A model generated the notes under the pieces. That model had not been told where the DNA came from, searched no databases, and worked only from the letters and a program-made list of their open reading frames with translations. Positions 24,509 to 32,002 of a stretch of DNA of 64,000 nt are shown here, piece by piece. Positions within the stretch are counted from its first letter, which is position 1. Every line of letters begins with the position of its first letter. Where the stretch lies: assembly GCF_025136295.1 (NCBI RefSeq), contig NZ_CP062788.1, forward strand, positions 1,891,001 to 1,955,000. The letters are read 5' to 3'. The DNA comes from Aestuariispira ectoiniformans. GTDB lineage: Bacteria > Pseudomonadota > Alphaproteobacteria > UBA8366 > Aestuariispiraceae. The position numbers and the translations under genes were made by a program.

Positions 24509-26764
24509 ATGTCGAGTGGGCAGCTAATTCGGTCGGACGATGATGAGGACTTTCTCCTGGAGGATGATGCCTCTGTCACCGATAAGGCCAAAACGAAAGA
24601 TCACCATTGGCGGCTTCTGGTTGTCGATGACGACGAGGCTATACATACAAGCACCCGCTTTGTTCTCTCCGATTTTGAATATAACGGTGAAACGCTGAAC
24701 CTGTTGCATGCGTATTCCGTTGACGAGGCAAAGGCTTACCTGGCAAAAAATGACGATATTGCCGTCATGCTGCTGGATGTCGTCATGGAAACGGATGATG
24801 CCGGCCTGCGTCTGATCGACTATGTGCGAAACGAGCTTAACAATAAGGAAATTCGCATCATCCTGCGCACGGGCCAGCCGGGTGTGGCACCCGAATGGGA
24901 AGTCATAACCAAATATGACATTAATGATTACAAGACCAAGACCGAACTGACCCAGGAAAAACTGTTCACCACGATCACCACAGCCTTGCGGTCGTTCGAA
25001 CAGCTATTCGAGATCAATACCAACCGGTCGGGGTTGGAGCGGATCGTGGAAGGTGCTGCGGACCTGATGCAACTCCGGGATACCGATCAGTATGTTTCGG
25101 CATTTTCCGCACAATTGCTGGACTTCCTACCTGCATCCGGTGACTACCTGGTCGCTACAGACTGGAATGATGGCGAAGACGGAATTCTTGCCTTTGCCGG
25201 AGGTGGCCGCTTCGCGGACAGTCGGGGAGAGCTTTCGCAGATTGGCGATATTGGAGAGGCCAAAACGCAGATCGAGACGTGTTTCGAGTCGCGCGGCCAT
25301 GTGTATGGTGAAGGTCAAATCTGTGTCTATGTTGAAACACAGCATGACCGTCGGTTGGTCGTCTGGGCGGCCCTGGAACGCCCCTTGGGTCCGTCCGAGC
25401 AGCGATTGCTCAAGGTTTTCTGCGCCAATGCGGCCGTCGGTCTCGATAATGTCGATCTTTATCAGCATGTGACCAATCTGGCCTTCCAGGACCATCTGAC
25501 AAAACTGGGTAACAGGGCCTATTTCCTTGAAAAGTTGAGAAGTGTCCTCGCGGCTTCTTCCGATGATGACAAATTTGCCGTGGTCGATGTGGACCTCGAC
25601 CATTTCGACGATATCAACGATCTCGTCGGTCAGGAAAACGGCGACCTTGTTTTGCAGTCTTTCGCCGACCACCTGCGTGGCATCGGTTCAGAAAGTATTG
25701 CGGTTTGCCGGATATCCGGTGACGAATTCGGAATGATCTATAAAGTCGCGGGCGAGGATGCGGTGGCTTTTGAACCGGGTGAAATCCAGACCAGTCTCCA
25801 GCATGAAGTCAATGTCGCCGCCTATGACATTCCAATTCATTCCACCTTGGGCATTGCGCTTGTCGATGGCGCAAGCCGGGAGGGGGAAACCTCCGAATCG
25901 CTGATGCGCAAAGCCTGGCTGGCATTGAGGAACGCCAAGGAGCAGGGGCGCGATACCTTTGCTTTCTATACGCCGGACATGGGACAGGAAGTCATCCGCC
26001 GTGCGGAGATGGTTTCGGATATCCGTCAGGCCATAGAGGCGGAGGAATTCATTCTCTATTATCAGCCCGTGGTCCGTGTGTCCGATGCAAAGCCCGTGGC
26101 CTTTGAGGCCCTGATGCGCTGGCGCAAGAAGGACGGATCAATTATTCCGCCGGGCTTGTTCATTCCGGAAATGGAGCGTTCCGGCCTTATGATTCCGGCG
26201 GGGCACTGGGCTCTGCGGGAAGCCTGCCGCCAGGCAAAGGAATGGCGGGATCAGGGACTTTGCGAACTGCCGGTATCCGTCAACGTGTCTATGGACCAGA
26301 TTTATCAGGGTGATTTCCCCCAGACCGTGGCCGCGGTCCTGGAAGAAACGCAATTGCCGGCAAAACAGTTGAAGCTGGAACTGACCGAAAGCGTCATCAT
26401 GGCCGATGTCGAAGAGGCGCTGGATGTGCTGCAGCAATTGAGCAAAATCGGTGTGACGCTGGCGATTGACGATTTCGGGACAGGATATTCCTCTCTTTCC
26501 TACCTCCAGCGGCTGAATGTGGATGTCCTCAAGGTCGACCGTTCCTTCATCACCAATATGGCCCGGCGTTCCGGCGATGCGGTGATTGTCGAGGCCATTA
26601 TCACGCTGGCCCATAATTTCGGGATGCGCGTGATTGCCGAAGGGGTGGAAATCAAGGAACAGGTGGATTTCCTTGCAGCCCTGAAATGTGATGAGATTCA
26701 AGGATATTATTACTCCAAGCCACTCCCGAAAGAGAAGGTGGAAGAGTTTATTCACAAATCGTGA
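24509..26764 (+). CDS. Response regulator with DUF3369, degenerate GGDEF and EAL domains (c-di-GMP phosphodiesterase)
   Basis: 751 aa. The REC domain (about 35-160) has phospho-acceptor Asp90 (VMLLDVVMET) after VVDDDEA. A DUF3369/GAF-like region (about 185-320) follows. The GGDEF domain (about 330-480) has signature SGDEF, so cyclase activity is doubtful. The EAL domain (about 500-750) has FEALMRW, DDFGTGYSSLSYLQRLNVD and IAEGVE, consistent with active c-di-GMP hydrolysis. It would link a sensor kinase to c-di-GMP turnover. No kinase is adjacent. The ribosome site is weak. It sits between the demethylation genes and may be unrelated to them. Confidence 0.93.
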   Translation: MSSGQLIRSDDDEDFLLEDDASVTDKAKTKDHHWRLLVVDDDEAIHTSTRFVLSDFEYNGETLNLLHAYSVDEAKAYLAKNDDIAVMLLDVVMETDDAGLRLIDYVRNELNNKEIRIILRTGQPGVAPEWEVITKYDINDYKTKTELTQEKLFTTITTALRSFEQLFEINTNRSGLERIVEGAADLMQLRDTDQYVSAFSAQLLDFLPASGDYLVATDWNDGEDGILAFAGGGRFADSRGELSQIGDIGEAKTQIETCFESRGHVYGEGQICVYVETQHDRRLVVWAALERPLGPSEQRLLKVFCANAAVGLDNVDLYQHVTNLAFQDHLTKLGNRAYFLEKLRSVLAASSDDDKFAVVDVDLDHFDDINDLVGQENGDLVLQSFADHLRGIGSESIAVCRISGDEFGMIYKVAGEDAVAFEPGEIQTSLQHEVNVAAYDIPIHSTLGIALVDGASREGETSESLMRKAWLALRNAKEQGRDTFAFYTPDMGQEVIRRAEMVSDIRQAIEAEEFILYYQPVVRVSDAKPVAFEALMRWRKKDGSIIPPGLFIPEMERSGLMIPAGHWALREACRQAKEWRDQGLCELPVSVNVSMDQIYQGDFPQTVAAVLEETQLPAKQLKLELTESVIMADVEEALDVLQQLSKIGVTLAIDDFGTGYSSLSYLQRLNVDVLKVDRSFITNMARRSGDAVIVEAIITLAHNFGMRVIAEGVEIKEQVDFLAALKCDEIQGYYYSKPLPKEKVEEFIHKS

Positions 26765-26849
26765 TGAAACGGTCCTGTCTTGATGATATTTGCCTCGCTT
26801 TGCCGTCTCTAAAGCGATCATTTCGCCGGTATGACGCCTGAACGAAAGT

Positions 26850-26917
26850 TTCGCGTCGCGAATTTAGAGGTATATAAGGGCATCAACAGGCATAAGCGTA
26901 TTCAATTGTAATTGAAT
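26850..26917. promoter_or_regulatory. Two palindromes in the mttB-like promoter region
   Basis: TTCGCG-T-CGCGAA (26850-26862) and ATTCAATT-GT-AATTGAAT (26900-26917), both perfect. The second ends 34 bases before the start codon. They are candidate operators; no regulator gene is adjacent. Confidence 0.45.
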
Positions 26918-26951
26918 TCAGCTAACAATGCTTTCCCGGAGGGATTAGGAA

Positions 26952-28517
26952 ATGAGCGATGCGCAGGTAGAAGGCCGTGGTCGTGGTGGACGCGGAGGCC
27001 GTGGTGGCGGTCGTGCGGCGCGCCAGGCAAAACGGTCCGGCGGTGGCGAGAAGGCACCGGCCTACATCACGCGGAAGATCGGCTATTTTGAAATCTTCGA
27101 TGAAGAAGGCCTGGCCACGATCGAACGCAACGCGGATATCATCCTGAAAGAAATCGGGATCGAATTTCGTGATGATCCGGAAACGCTTCAGATCTGGAAA
27201 GACGCCGGTGCCGACGTCCAGGGTGAGCGGGTCCGTTTCGAAGAAGGCATGCTTCGCAAGATCATCACGGACAGCGCGCCTTCCATGATCACCCAGCACG
27301 CTCGCAATGCAGAGCGTACGGTGAAAATCGGTGACGGCCATACCGTTCTGGTTCCGGCCTATGGATCTCCTTTCATCCGCAACCTGGATGAAGGCCGCCG
27401 CTATGCAACGATCGAAGACTTCCGGAATTTTGTGAAGCTCGCCTATATGTCGCCGGGCCTGCACCATTCCGGTGGTACGGTTTGTGAACCGGTCGATCTG
27501 CCGGTGAACAAGCGCCATCTCGACATGGTCTATTCCCATATCCGTTATTCAGACAAGCCGTTCATGGGCTCTGTCACTGCGCCGGAACGTGCGCAGGATA
27601 CCGTCGATATGGCTAAAATTACCTTCGGCGAAGACTTCGTCGACCAGAATTGTGTGGTCATCAACCTGATCAACGCAAACTCTCCGATGGTCTTTGACGA
27701 TACCATGCTGGGTGCGCTGAAGGTTTATGCCCGTAACAACCAGGCCTGTGTGATTTCGCCCTTCATTCTGGCAGGCGCGATGAGCCCGGTTACCGTGATG
27801 GGGACCCTGTCTCAGATTCTGGCCGAAGCAATGGCGGGCATGGCGTTGACCCAGTTGGTGCGTAAAGGCGCGCCGGTTGTGTTCGGTACCTTTGCCTCCT
27901 CCATCTCCATGCAGTCCGGTGCGCCGACCTTCGGTTCCCCGGAACCGTCCCTGGTGTTGTATGGTGCTGCACAGTTGGCACGCCGTCTGGGTGTTCCGTT
28001 CCGTTCCGGCGGCGGTTTGAACGCATCCAAAGTGCCCGATGCGCAGGCCGCATACGAATCGGCCAACACCCTGCAGACCGCGGCGCTGGCCGGTGTTAAC
28101 TTCATGCTGCATACCGCTGGTTGGCTGGAAGGCGGCTTGTCCATGGGCTACGAAAAGTTCGTGATGGACGCAGACCAGGCGGCGATGATCGGTCGTCTGC
28201 TGACCGGTCCGGATATGTCCGAGAATGGTCAGGCCATGGATGCGATCCGCGAGGTCGGCCCGGGCAACCACTTCCTTGGTTGTGCACATACGCAGGCTAA
28301 CTTCGAGACAGCCTTCTATCGCTCTCCGCTGGCGGATAACAACTCCTTCGAACAGTGGGAGTCTGAAGGCTCCAAGACGATGGAAGTCCGTGCAAACGAA
28401 TACTGGAAGAAGCTCCTCAACGAATATGAAGCACCGGCGATTGATCCGGGCGTTGACGAAGCCTTGCAGGAATTCATCGCCAAGAAGAAGGCTGCTGTGC
28501 CGGATTCCAATATCTAA
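26952..28517 (+). CDS. Trimethylamine methyltransferase (MttB) superfamily protein, non-pyrrolysine, with Arg/Gly-rich N-terminus
   Basis: A 521-aa TIM-barrel methyltransferase. The frame has no in-frame amber codon, so it is a non-pyrrolysine member; characterised ones demethylate betaines (e.g. MtgB on glycine betaine). Residues 1-34 are a disordered tail, with GRGRGGRGGRGGGRAARQAK. The core shows IGIEFRDDPETLQIWKDAGA, SPGLHHSGGTVCEPVDLPVN and LGCAHTQANFETAFYRSPLA. The methyl acceptor should be the corrinoid protein at 259, with activator 5358 and MeTr 4385. Strong ribosome site CGGAGGG. It is followed by a terminator hairpin, now duplicated around IS copy 2. The substrate is unproven. Confidence 0.92.
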   Translation: MSDAQVEGRGRGGRGGRGGGRAARQAKRSGGGEKAPAYITRKIGYFEIFDEEGLATIERNADIILKEIGIEFRDDPETLQIWKDAGADVQGERVRFEEGMLRKIITDSAPSMITQHARNAERTVKIGDGHTVLVPAYGSPFIRNLDEGRRYATIEDFRNFVKLAYMSPGLHHSGGTVCEPVDLPVNKRHLDMVYSHIRYSDKPFMGSVTAPERAQDTVDMAKITFGEDFVDQNCVVINLINANSPMVFDDTMLGALKVYARNNQACVISPFILAGAMSPVTVMGTLSQILAEAMAGMALTQLVRKGAPVVFGTFASSISMQSGAPTFGSPEPSLVLYGAAQLARRLGVPFRSGGGLNASKVPDAQAAYESANTLQTAALAGVNFMLHTAGWLEGGLSMGYEKFVMDADQAAMIGRLLTGPDMSENGQAMDAIREVGPGNHFLGCAHTQANFETAFYRSPLADNNSFEQWESEGSKTMEVRANEYWKKLLNEYEAPAIDPGVDEALQEFIAKKKAAVPDSNI

Positions 28518-28536
28518 GACAGGCTTCTGTCTGACA

Positions 28537-28561
28537 AAAGGGAAGGCTTTGCCTTCCCTTT
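28537..28561. repeat. 25-bp target duplication (mttB terminator hairpin) left of IS copy 2
   Basis: Hairpin AAAGGGAAGGC/GCCTTCCCTTT, an exact copy of 30077-30101. It was the terminator of the mttB-like gene. Confidence 0.9.
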
Positions 28562-30076
28562 CAGACTGCTGACAAAGGTCTCGCGCAAGCGGGGCCTTTG
28601 TGATTCTATGTTTTTATGTTGAAGAAGCCCCAGCCTGAACAGGGCCGACTTGAGATGGTGACATTGGAGGGTCTGGTGCCTGCGGATCACCTGCTTCGCA
28701 AGATTGATGCGGTGATCGACTTTTCGTTTATCCACGACCGGGTGGCCGGTCTGTATTGCGCGGATAACGGCCGCCCGGCGCTGGACCCGGTGATGCTGTT
28801 CAAGGCGCTGTTCATCGGCTACCTGTTCGGCATCCGCTCGGAGCGGCAGTTGGTGCGGGAGATCGAGGTGAATGTAGCCTATCGCTGGTTTCTGCGCTTG
28901 GGCCTCACCGACAAGGTGTTCGATGCCTCGACGCTGTCGCAGAACCGCCGCCGCCGCTACCGGGATGTGTCTGTGGCGCAGGATATCTTCGATCACATTG
29001 TCGAACAGGCGATTGCCAAGGGTCTTGTGGACGGCACGGTGCTTTATACCGACAGCACCCATCTGAAGGCCAATGCCAACAAGAACAAATGGGACAGCCA
29101 AGTGGTCGCCAAGTCCCGGGCCGACTATTGGGACGCGCTGGACCTGGCGGTTGAGGAGGATCGGGCGGCCCATGCCAAAAAGCCGCTGAAGGCGAAGGAA
29201 CGCGCGCCCGGGCAAAAGGAGACCAAGGTCAGCCGCACCGACCCGGAAGCCGGTTACATGGTGCGTGAAGGCAAGCCCAAGGGGTTCTTTTATCTGGATC
29301 ATCGCACGGTGGACGGGCGTTATGGCATCATCACCGATACTCACGCCACCCCGGCCACTGTGCATGACAGTATCCCCTATCTGGACCGGCTCGACCGGCA
29401 GCGGGACCGCTTCGGCCTGGATGTCCAGGCGGTCGGGCTGGATGCAGGCTATGCCACGGCGGGCATCGCCAAGGGGCTGGAAGACAGGGATATCCTCGGT
29501 GTGACCGGCTATCGCCGCCCGAACCACCGGGCAGGCATGCTGCGCAAGCGGGACTATCAGTACGACCGGCAGTCAGACGGCTACCGCTGTCCGCAGGGCC
29601 AGTTCCTGAATTATGCCACCACCGACCGCAACGGCTATCGCCATTACAAAAGCGACCCGAAGGTCTGCGCCACCTGCCCGCTGCTTGCCTCCTGCACCGG
29701 CAGCGCCAAACACACCAAAACCGTCACCCGCCATGTCTGGCAGGACGCCCGGGAGCGCACGGACGCCCACCGTCTCACCGACTGGGGCAAAAGGCTCTAT
29801 AAAAGACGCAAGGAAACTGTAGAACGCTCCTTTGCCGACGCAAAGCAGCTCTTCGGACACCGATACGCCCGCTTCCGCGGCCTCATCGCCGTCAAAACGC
29901 AATGCCTGCTCGCCGCCGCCGCCCAAAACATCAAGAAAATCGCCCTCGCAATGGTTCCAAAAACCGAAACCAGCCCGATCTGATCGAAAGGGGACTTCTC
30001 ACTCTCCCTCAATAACAACCGGCAAACATCCAAAACTAAACCCCGCCGAATATCGACGGGGTTTGTCAACGGTCTG
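28562..30076 (+). mobile_element. IS1182-type insertion sequence, copy 2 (1515 bp)
   Basis: Same length and ends as copy 1, in the opposite orientation. At least seven base differences from copy 1 are visible by eye (three in the transposase leader near 28604-28616), so the copies are about 99.5% alike. It is flanked by a duplicated 25-bp terminator hairpin whose sequence is unrelated to that of copy 1. Confidence 0.93.
28616..29983 (+). CDS. IS1182-family transposase (copy 2)
   Basis: 455 aa, with the same domains as copy 1 (N-terminal DNA-binding part, DDE core, Cys-rich segment) and intact. Replacements visible against copy 1 are YRDVS for YQDVS, RQSDG for RQLDG, and MVPKTE for MAPKTE. 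The C-terminal acid lies in VERSFADAKQLFGHRYARF. It would mobilise both copies. Confidence 0.95.
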   Translation: MLKKPQPEQGRLEMVTLEGLVPADHLLRKIDAVIDFSFIHDRVAGLYCADNGRPALDPVMLFKALFIGYLFGIRSERQLVREIEVNVAYRWFLRLGLTDKVFDASTLSQNRRRRYRDVSVAQDIFDHIVEQAIAKGLVDGTVLYTDSTHLKANANKNKWDSQVVAKSRADYWDALDLAVEEDRAAHAKKPLKAKERAPGQKETKVSRTDPEAGYMVREGKPKGFFYLDHRTVDGRYGIITDTHATPATVHDSIPYLDRLDRQRDRFGLDVQAVGLDAGYATAGIAKGLEDRDILGVTGYRRPNHRAGMLRKRDYQYDRQSDGYRCPQGQFLNYATTDRNGYRHYKSDPKVCATCPLLASCTGSAKHTKTVTRHVWQDARERTDAHRLTDWGKRLYKRRKETVERSFADAKQLFGHRYARFRGLIAVKTQCLLAAAAQNIKKIALAMVPKTETSPI

Positions 30077-30101
30077 AAAGGGAAGGCTTTGCCTTCCCTT
30101 T
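30077..30101. repeat. 25-bp target duplication right of IS copy 2
   Basis: Identical to 28537-28561 and followed by TTTT, so a working terminator persists between the IS and the DmdA-like gene. Confidence 0.9.
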
Positions 30102-30110
30102 TTTGTTTGG

Positions 30111-30161
30111 TGGTTAGGTCCGCTAACCAGTGGTGAGAAATCATCATTTTGAGGGCGGACC
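30111..30161 (+). promoter_or_regulatory. Overlapping inverted repeats in the leader of the DmdA-like gene
   Basis: TGGTTAG-GTCCG-CTAACCA (30111-30129) is a perfect 7-5-7 palindrome. GGTCCGC (30117-30123) can pair instead with GCGGACC (30155-30161). The two pairings exclude each other, as in an attenuator or riboswitch-like leader, though an operator is equally possible. No known riboswitch consensus was recognised. Confidence 0.4.
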
Positions 30162-30210
30162 ATTTGGTGATTAGGTGAGGGGCAACAGCAACCGGGTTGG
30201 AGGATGGCTT

Positions 30211-31362
30211 ATGACCCAGGACCGGAGCACCCCGCGCATTGCCTTTGGCAATCGGGTAAGGAAATCTCCTTTTTTCGATGCAACCATGCGATCCGGCGTG
30301 AAGGCCTTCACCGTCTATAACCACATGCATATGCCGGCTGCCTATTTCACGGCGGAAGAGGAATATCACAATCTCACTACGGGGGTGACGCTTTGGGATG
30401 TGGCGGTGGAACGCCAGGTGGAAATCCATGGCCCCGATGCCGCCGCCTTTGCCCAGTATCTGACCCCCAGAAACCTGTCTGCCATGAAGGTAGGCCAGTG
30501 CAAATATGCTCTGATCTGTGACGAGGCGGGTATGGTCCTGAATGACCCCATCCTGCTGAAACTTGCCGAAGACCGCTTCTGGTTCAGTCTGGCGGACAGC
30601 GACATCCTGCTTTGGGCGAAGGCGCTTGCCTTTGCGAAAGGGTTTGATGTGCTGGTCTTGGAACCGGATGTATCCCCGCTGCAGGTTCAGGGACCGAAAA
30701 GTGCCGATGTGGTGCGGGCCCTTTTCGGGGACTGGATCGATGACCTGAAGTATTACTGGTTCCGTGAGGTAGAATTGGACGGCGTGCCTGTGGTCTTGTC
30801 GCGAACGGGATGGAGCAGCGAAAAGGGCTATGAAGTCTTCCTCAGGGACGGCAGCAAAGGGGACTGGCTCTGGGACAGGATTATGTCCGTGGGAAAAGCA
30901 TTCGGGATAAAGCCCGGCGTGCCGAACACAATCCGGCGGATCGAGGGCGGGATGTATTCAGTCGGCTCTGACTTCTGGATGGATGCCAGCCCCTATGAAT
31001 TGGGATTGGGGCGGCTGGTCGACCTGGATATGGAGGCTGACTTTGTTGGCAAGGCTGCCCTGGCTGAAATCAAAAAGGCTGGCGTGCGGAAGAAGATGGT
31101 GGGGTTGCAATGGCAGGAACCCCGTCTCGGTGAATCCAACGGAAGGCCGTGGCCCGTGTTCCAATCTGGCAAGTCGGTCGGTGACCTTCTGTCCGCTGTC
31201 TATTCGCCCCGGCTGGAGAAGAATATCGCCCTTGCGATGCTCGACGCAGATTGTGCCCTGTCGTCAACGGTCACGGTGGAAACGCACGCAGGCAAGGTCG
31301 ATGCGGAGATCACCTCAGTGCCGTTCTATGATCCGAAGAAAGAATTGGCGGCGGGGGATTAG
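30211..31362 (+). CDS. DmdA-like GcvT-fold methyltransferase (DMSP demethylase family)
   Basis: A 383-aa THF-dependent demethylase. The pattern follows DmdA closely: FTVYNHMHMPAAYF, TLWDVAVERQVEIHGPDAAA, DEAGMVLNDPILLKL, SLADSDILLWA, LEPDVSPLQVQGPKSADVV, SRTGWSSEKGYEVFL and PYELGLGRLVDLD. DmdA moves a methyl group from DMSP to THF; paralogues act on other methylated compounds. ATG 30211 with GGAGG (30199-30203) is preferred over GTG 30175. Before insertion of IS copy 2 it lay about 110 bases from the mttB-like terminator. It overlaps the convergent small gene by four bases. DMSP specificity is not proven; no dmdB/C/D genes are in view. Confidence 0.8.
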   Translation: MTQDRSTPRIAFGNRVRKSPFFDATMRSGVKAFTVYNHMHMPAAYFTAEEEYHNLTTGVTLWDVAVERQVEIHGPDAAAFAQYLTPRNLSAMKVGQCKYALICDEAGMVLNDPILLKLAEDRFWFSLADSDILLWAKALAFAKGFDVLVLEPDVSPLQVQGPKSADVVRALFGDWIDDLKYYWFREVELDGVPVVLSRTGWSSEKGYEVFLRDGSKGDWLWDRIMSVGKAFGIKPGVPNTIRRIEGGMYSVGSDFWMDASPYELGLGRLVDLDMEADFVGKAALAEIKKAGVRKKMVGLQWQEPRLGESNGRPWPVFQSGKSVGDLLSAVYSPRLEKNIALAMLDADCALSSTVTVETHAGKVDAEITSVPFYDPKKELAAGD

Positions 31363-31628
31363 CTGCCGATACGCGGCGGACCGCCCTTGGATGCCTGGCT
31401 GGGACCGAAGGCCTTGTCGAGAACGTGACTGGAATCCTCTGACAGTTTCACGGCGTCTTCGAGAAGCTGCAGGATTTTGATGTTATTATTGAGGACATGC
31501 TGGGCTTCCGGGCGCTTGTCTTCGGCAATCCGCCCACAGCGGGTGATGACGTCGTTGCGCAAGACCGTCAGGATGTCTTCGAGTTTGTATCCGTCCGGTT
31601 TTTCGTCTGATACCAGGAAGCGGGTCAT
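31359..31628 (-). CDS. Hypothetical 89-aa protein
   Basis: A mostly helical soluble protein: MTRFLVSDEKPDGYKLEDIL, with later LQLLEDAVKLSEDSSHVLDK and a Gly/Pro C-terminus (KGGPPRIGS). GGGCAG precedes the ATG. It is convergent with the DmdA-like gene, the stops overlapping. No family is recognised. Confidence 0.6.
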   Translation of the reverse strand: MTRFLVSDEKPDGYKLEDILTVLRNDVITRCGRIAEDKRPEAQHVLNNNIKILQLLEDAVKLSEDSSHVLDKAFGPSQASKGGPPRIGS

Positions 31629-31737
31629 GGGACTGCCCTTTCTCGTGGTTTGGGTTGTGCAATCGGCCTGCTGGGATTAAGCATGGCCCGGAACGCCGAG
31701 CGCGGTCAATGAAAAGCTGTGAAATGAAAGGCTTACC

Positions 31738-31995
31738 ATGACGAATATGCCGAGCATGGTGGAAATGCAGAAACGCCTGAATGAAGTGACCGAAGAAATG
31801 CTGGTCCTGATTCGCCGTTATGATCTGGACGCGGACAACCCGTTTGACGTGATTGAAGTGGCCCGCCGCAAGATTGGCGACCAGAAGGATTATATCCGCT
31901 TCCTGGAGTTATCCCTGGAAGGGCGTATTTACGGTGAAGCTGCCGCCGCCCTTGAAAAGGCCGAAGCCGAGGCGGCGGAAGCCAGCAAACAGTAA
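31738..31995 (+). CDS. Hypothetical 85-aa coiled-coil protein
   Basis: A short acidic protein, largely alpha-helical (MQKRLNEVTEEMLVLIRRYD), with an Ala/Glu-rich C-terminal helix (AAAALEKAEAEAAEASKQ) likely to form a coiled coil. AAAGG lies nine bases before the ATG. It is divergent from the 89-aa gene and convergent with manC, which ends eight bases away. No family is recognised. Confidence 0.65.
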   Translation: MTNMPSMVEMQKRLNEVTEEMLVLIRRYDLDADNPFDVIEVARRKIGDQKDYIRFLELSLEGRIYGEAAAALEKAEAEAAEASKQ

Positions 31996-32002
31996 CGGGT
32001 CG

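Noticed and set aside
24509-26764. Active diguanylate cyclase in the EAL protein
   Set aside because: The signature is SGDEF rather than GGDEF, while EAL motifs are complete; phosphodiesterase is the safer reading.
26952-28517. Pyrrolysine-containing trimethylamine methyltransferase
   Set aside because: The reading frame has no internal TAG, and no pyl genes are present.
19787-30076. Composite transposon carrying the 21.3-28.5 kb segment between two inverted IS copies
   Set aside because: Each copy has its own private target duplication of a different hairpin, so each inserted alone; the inside genes fit their outside neighbours once the IS are removed.
30211-31362. Firm assignment as DMSP demethylase DmdA
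   Set aside because: The sequence pattern is DmdA-like, but related GcvT-fold paralogues act on other substrates and no dmdB/C/D genes are near.
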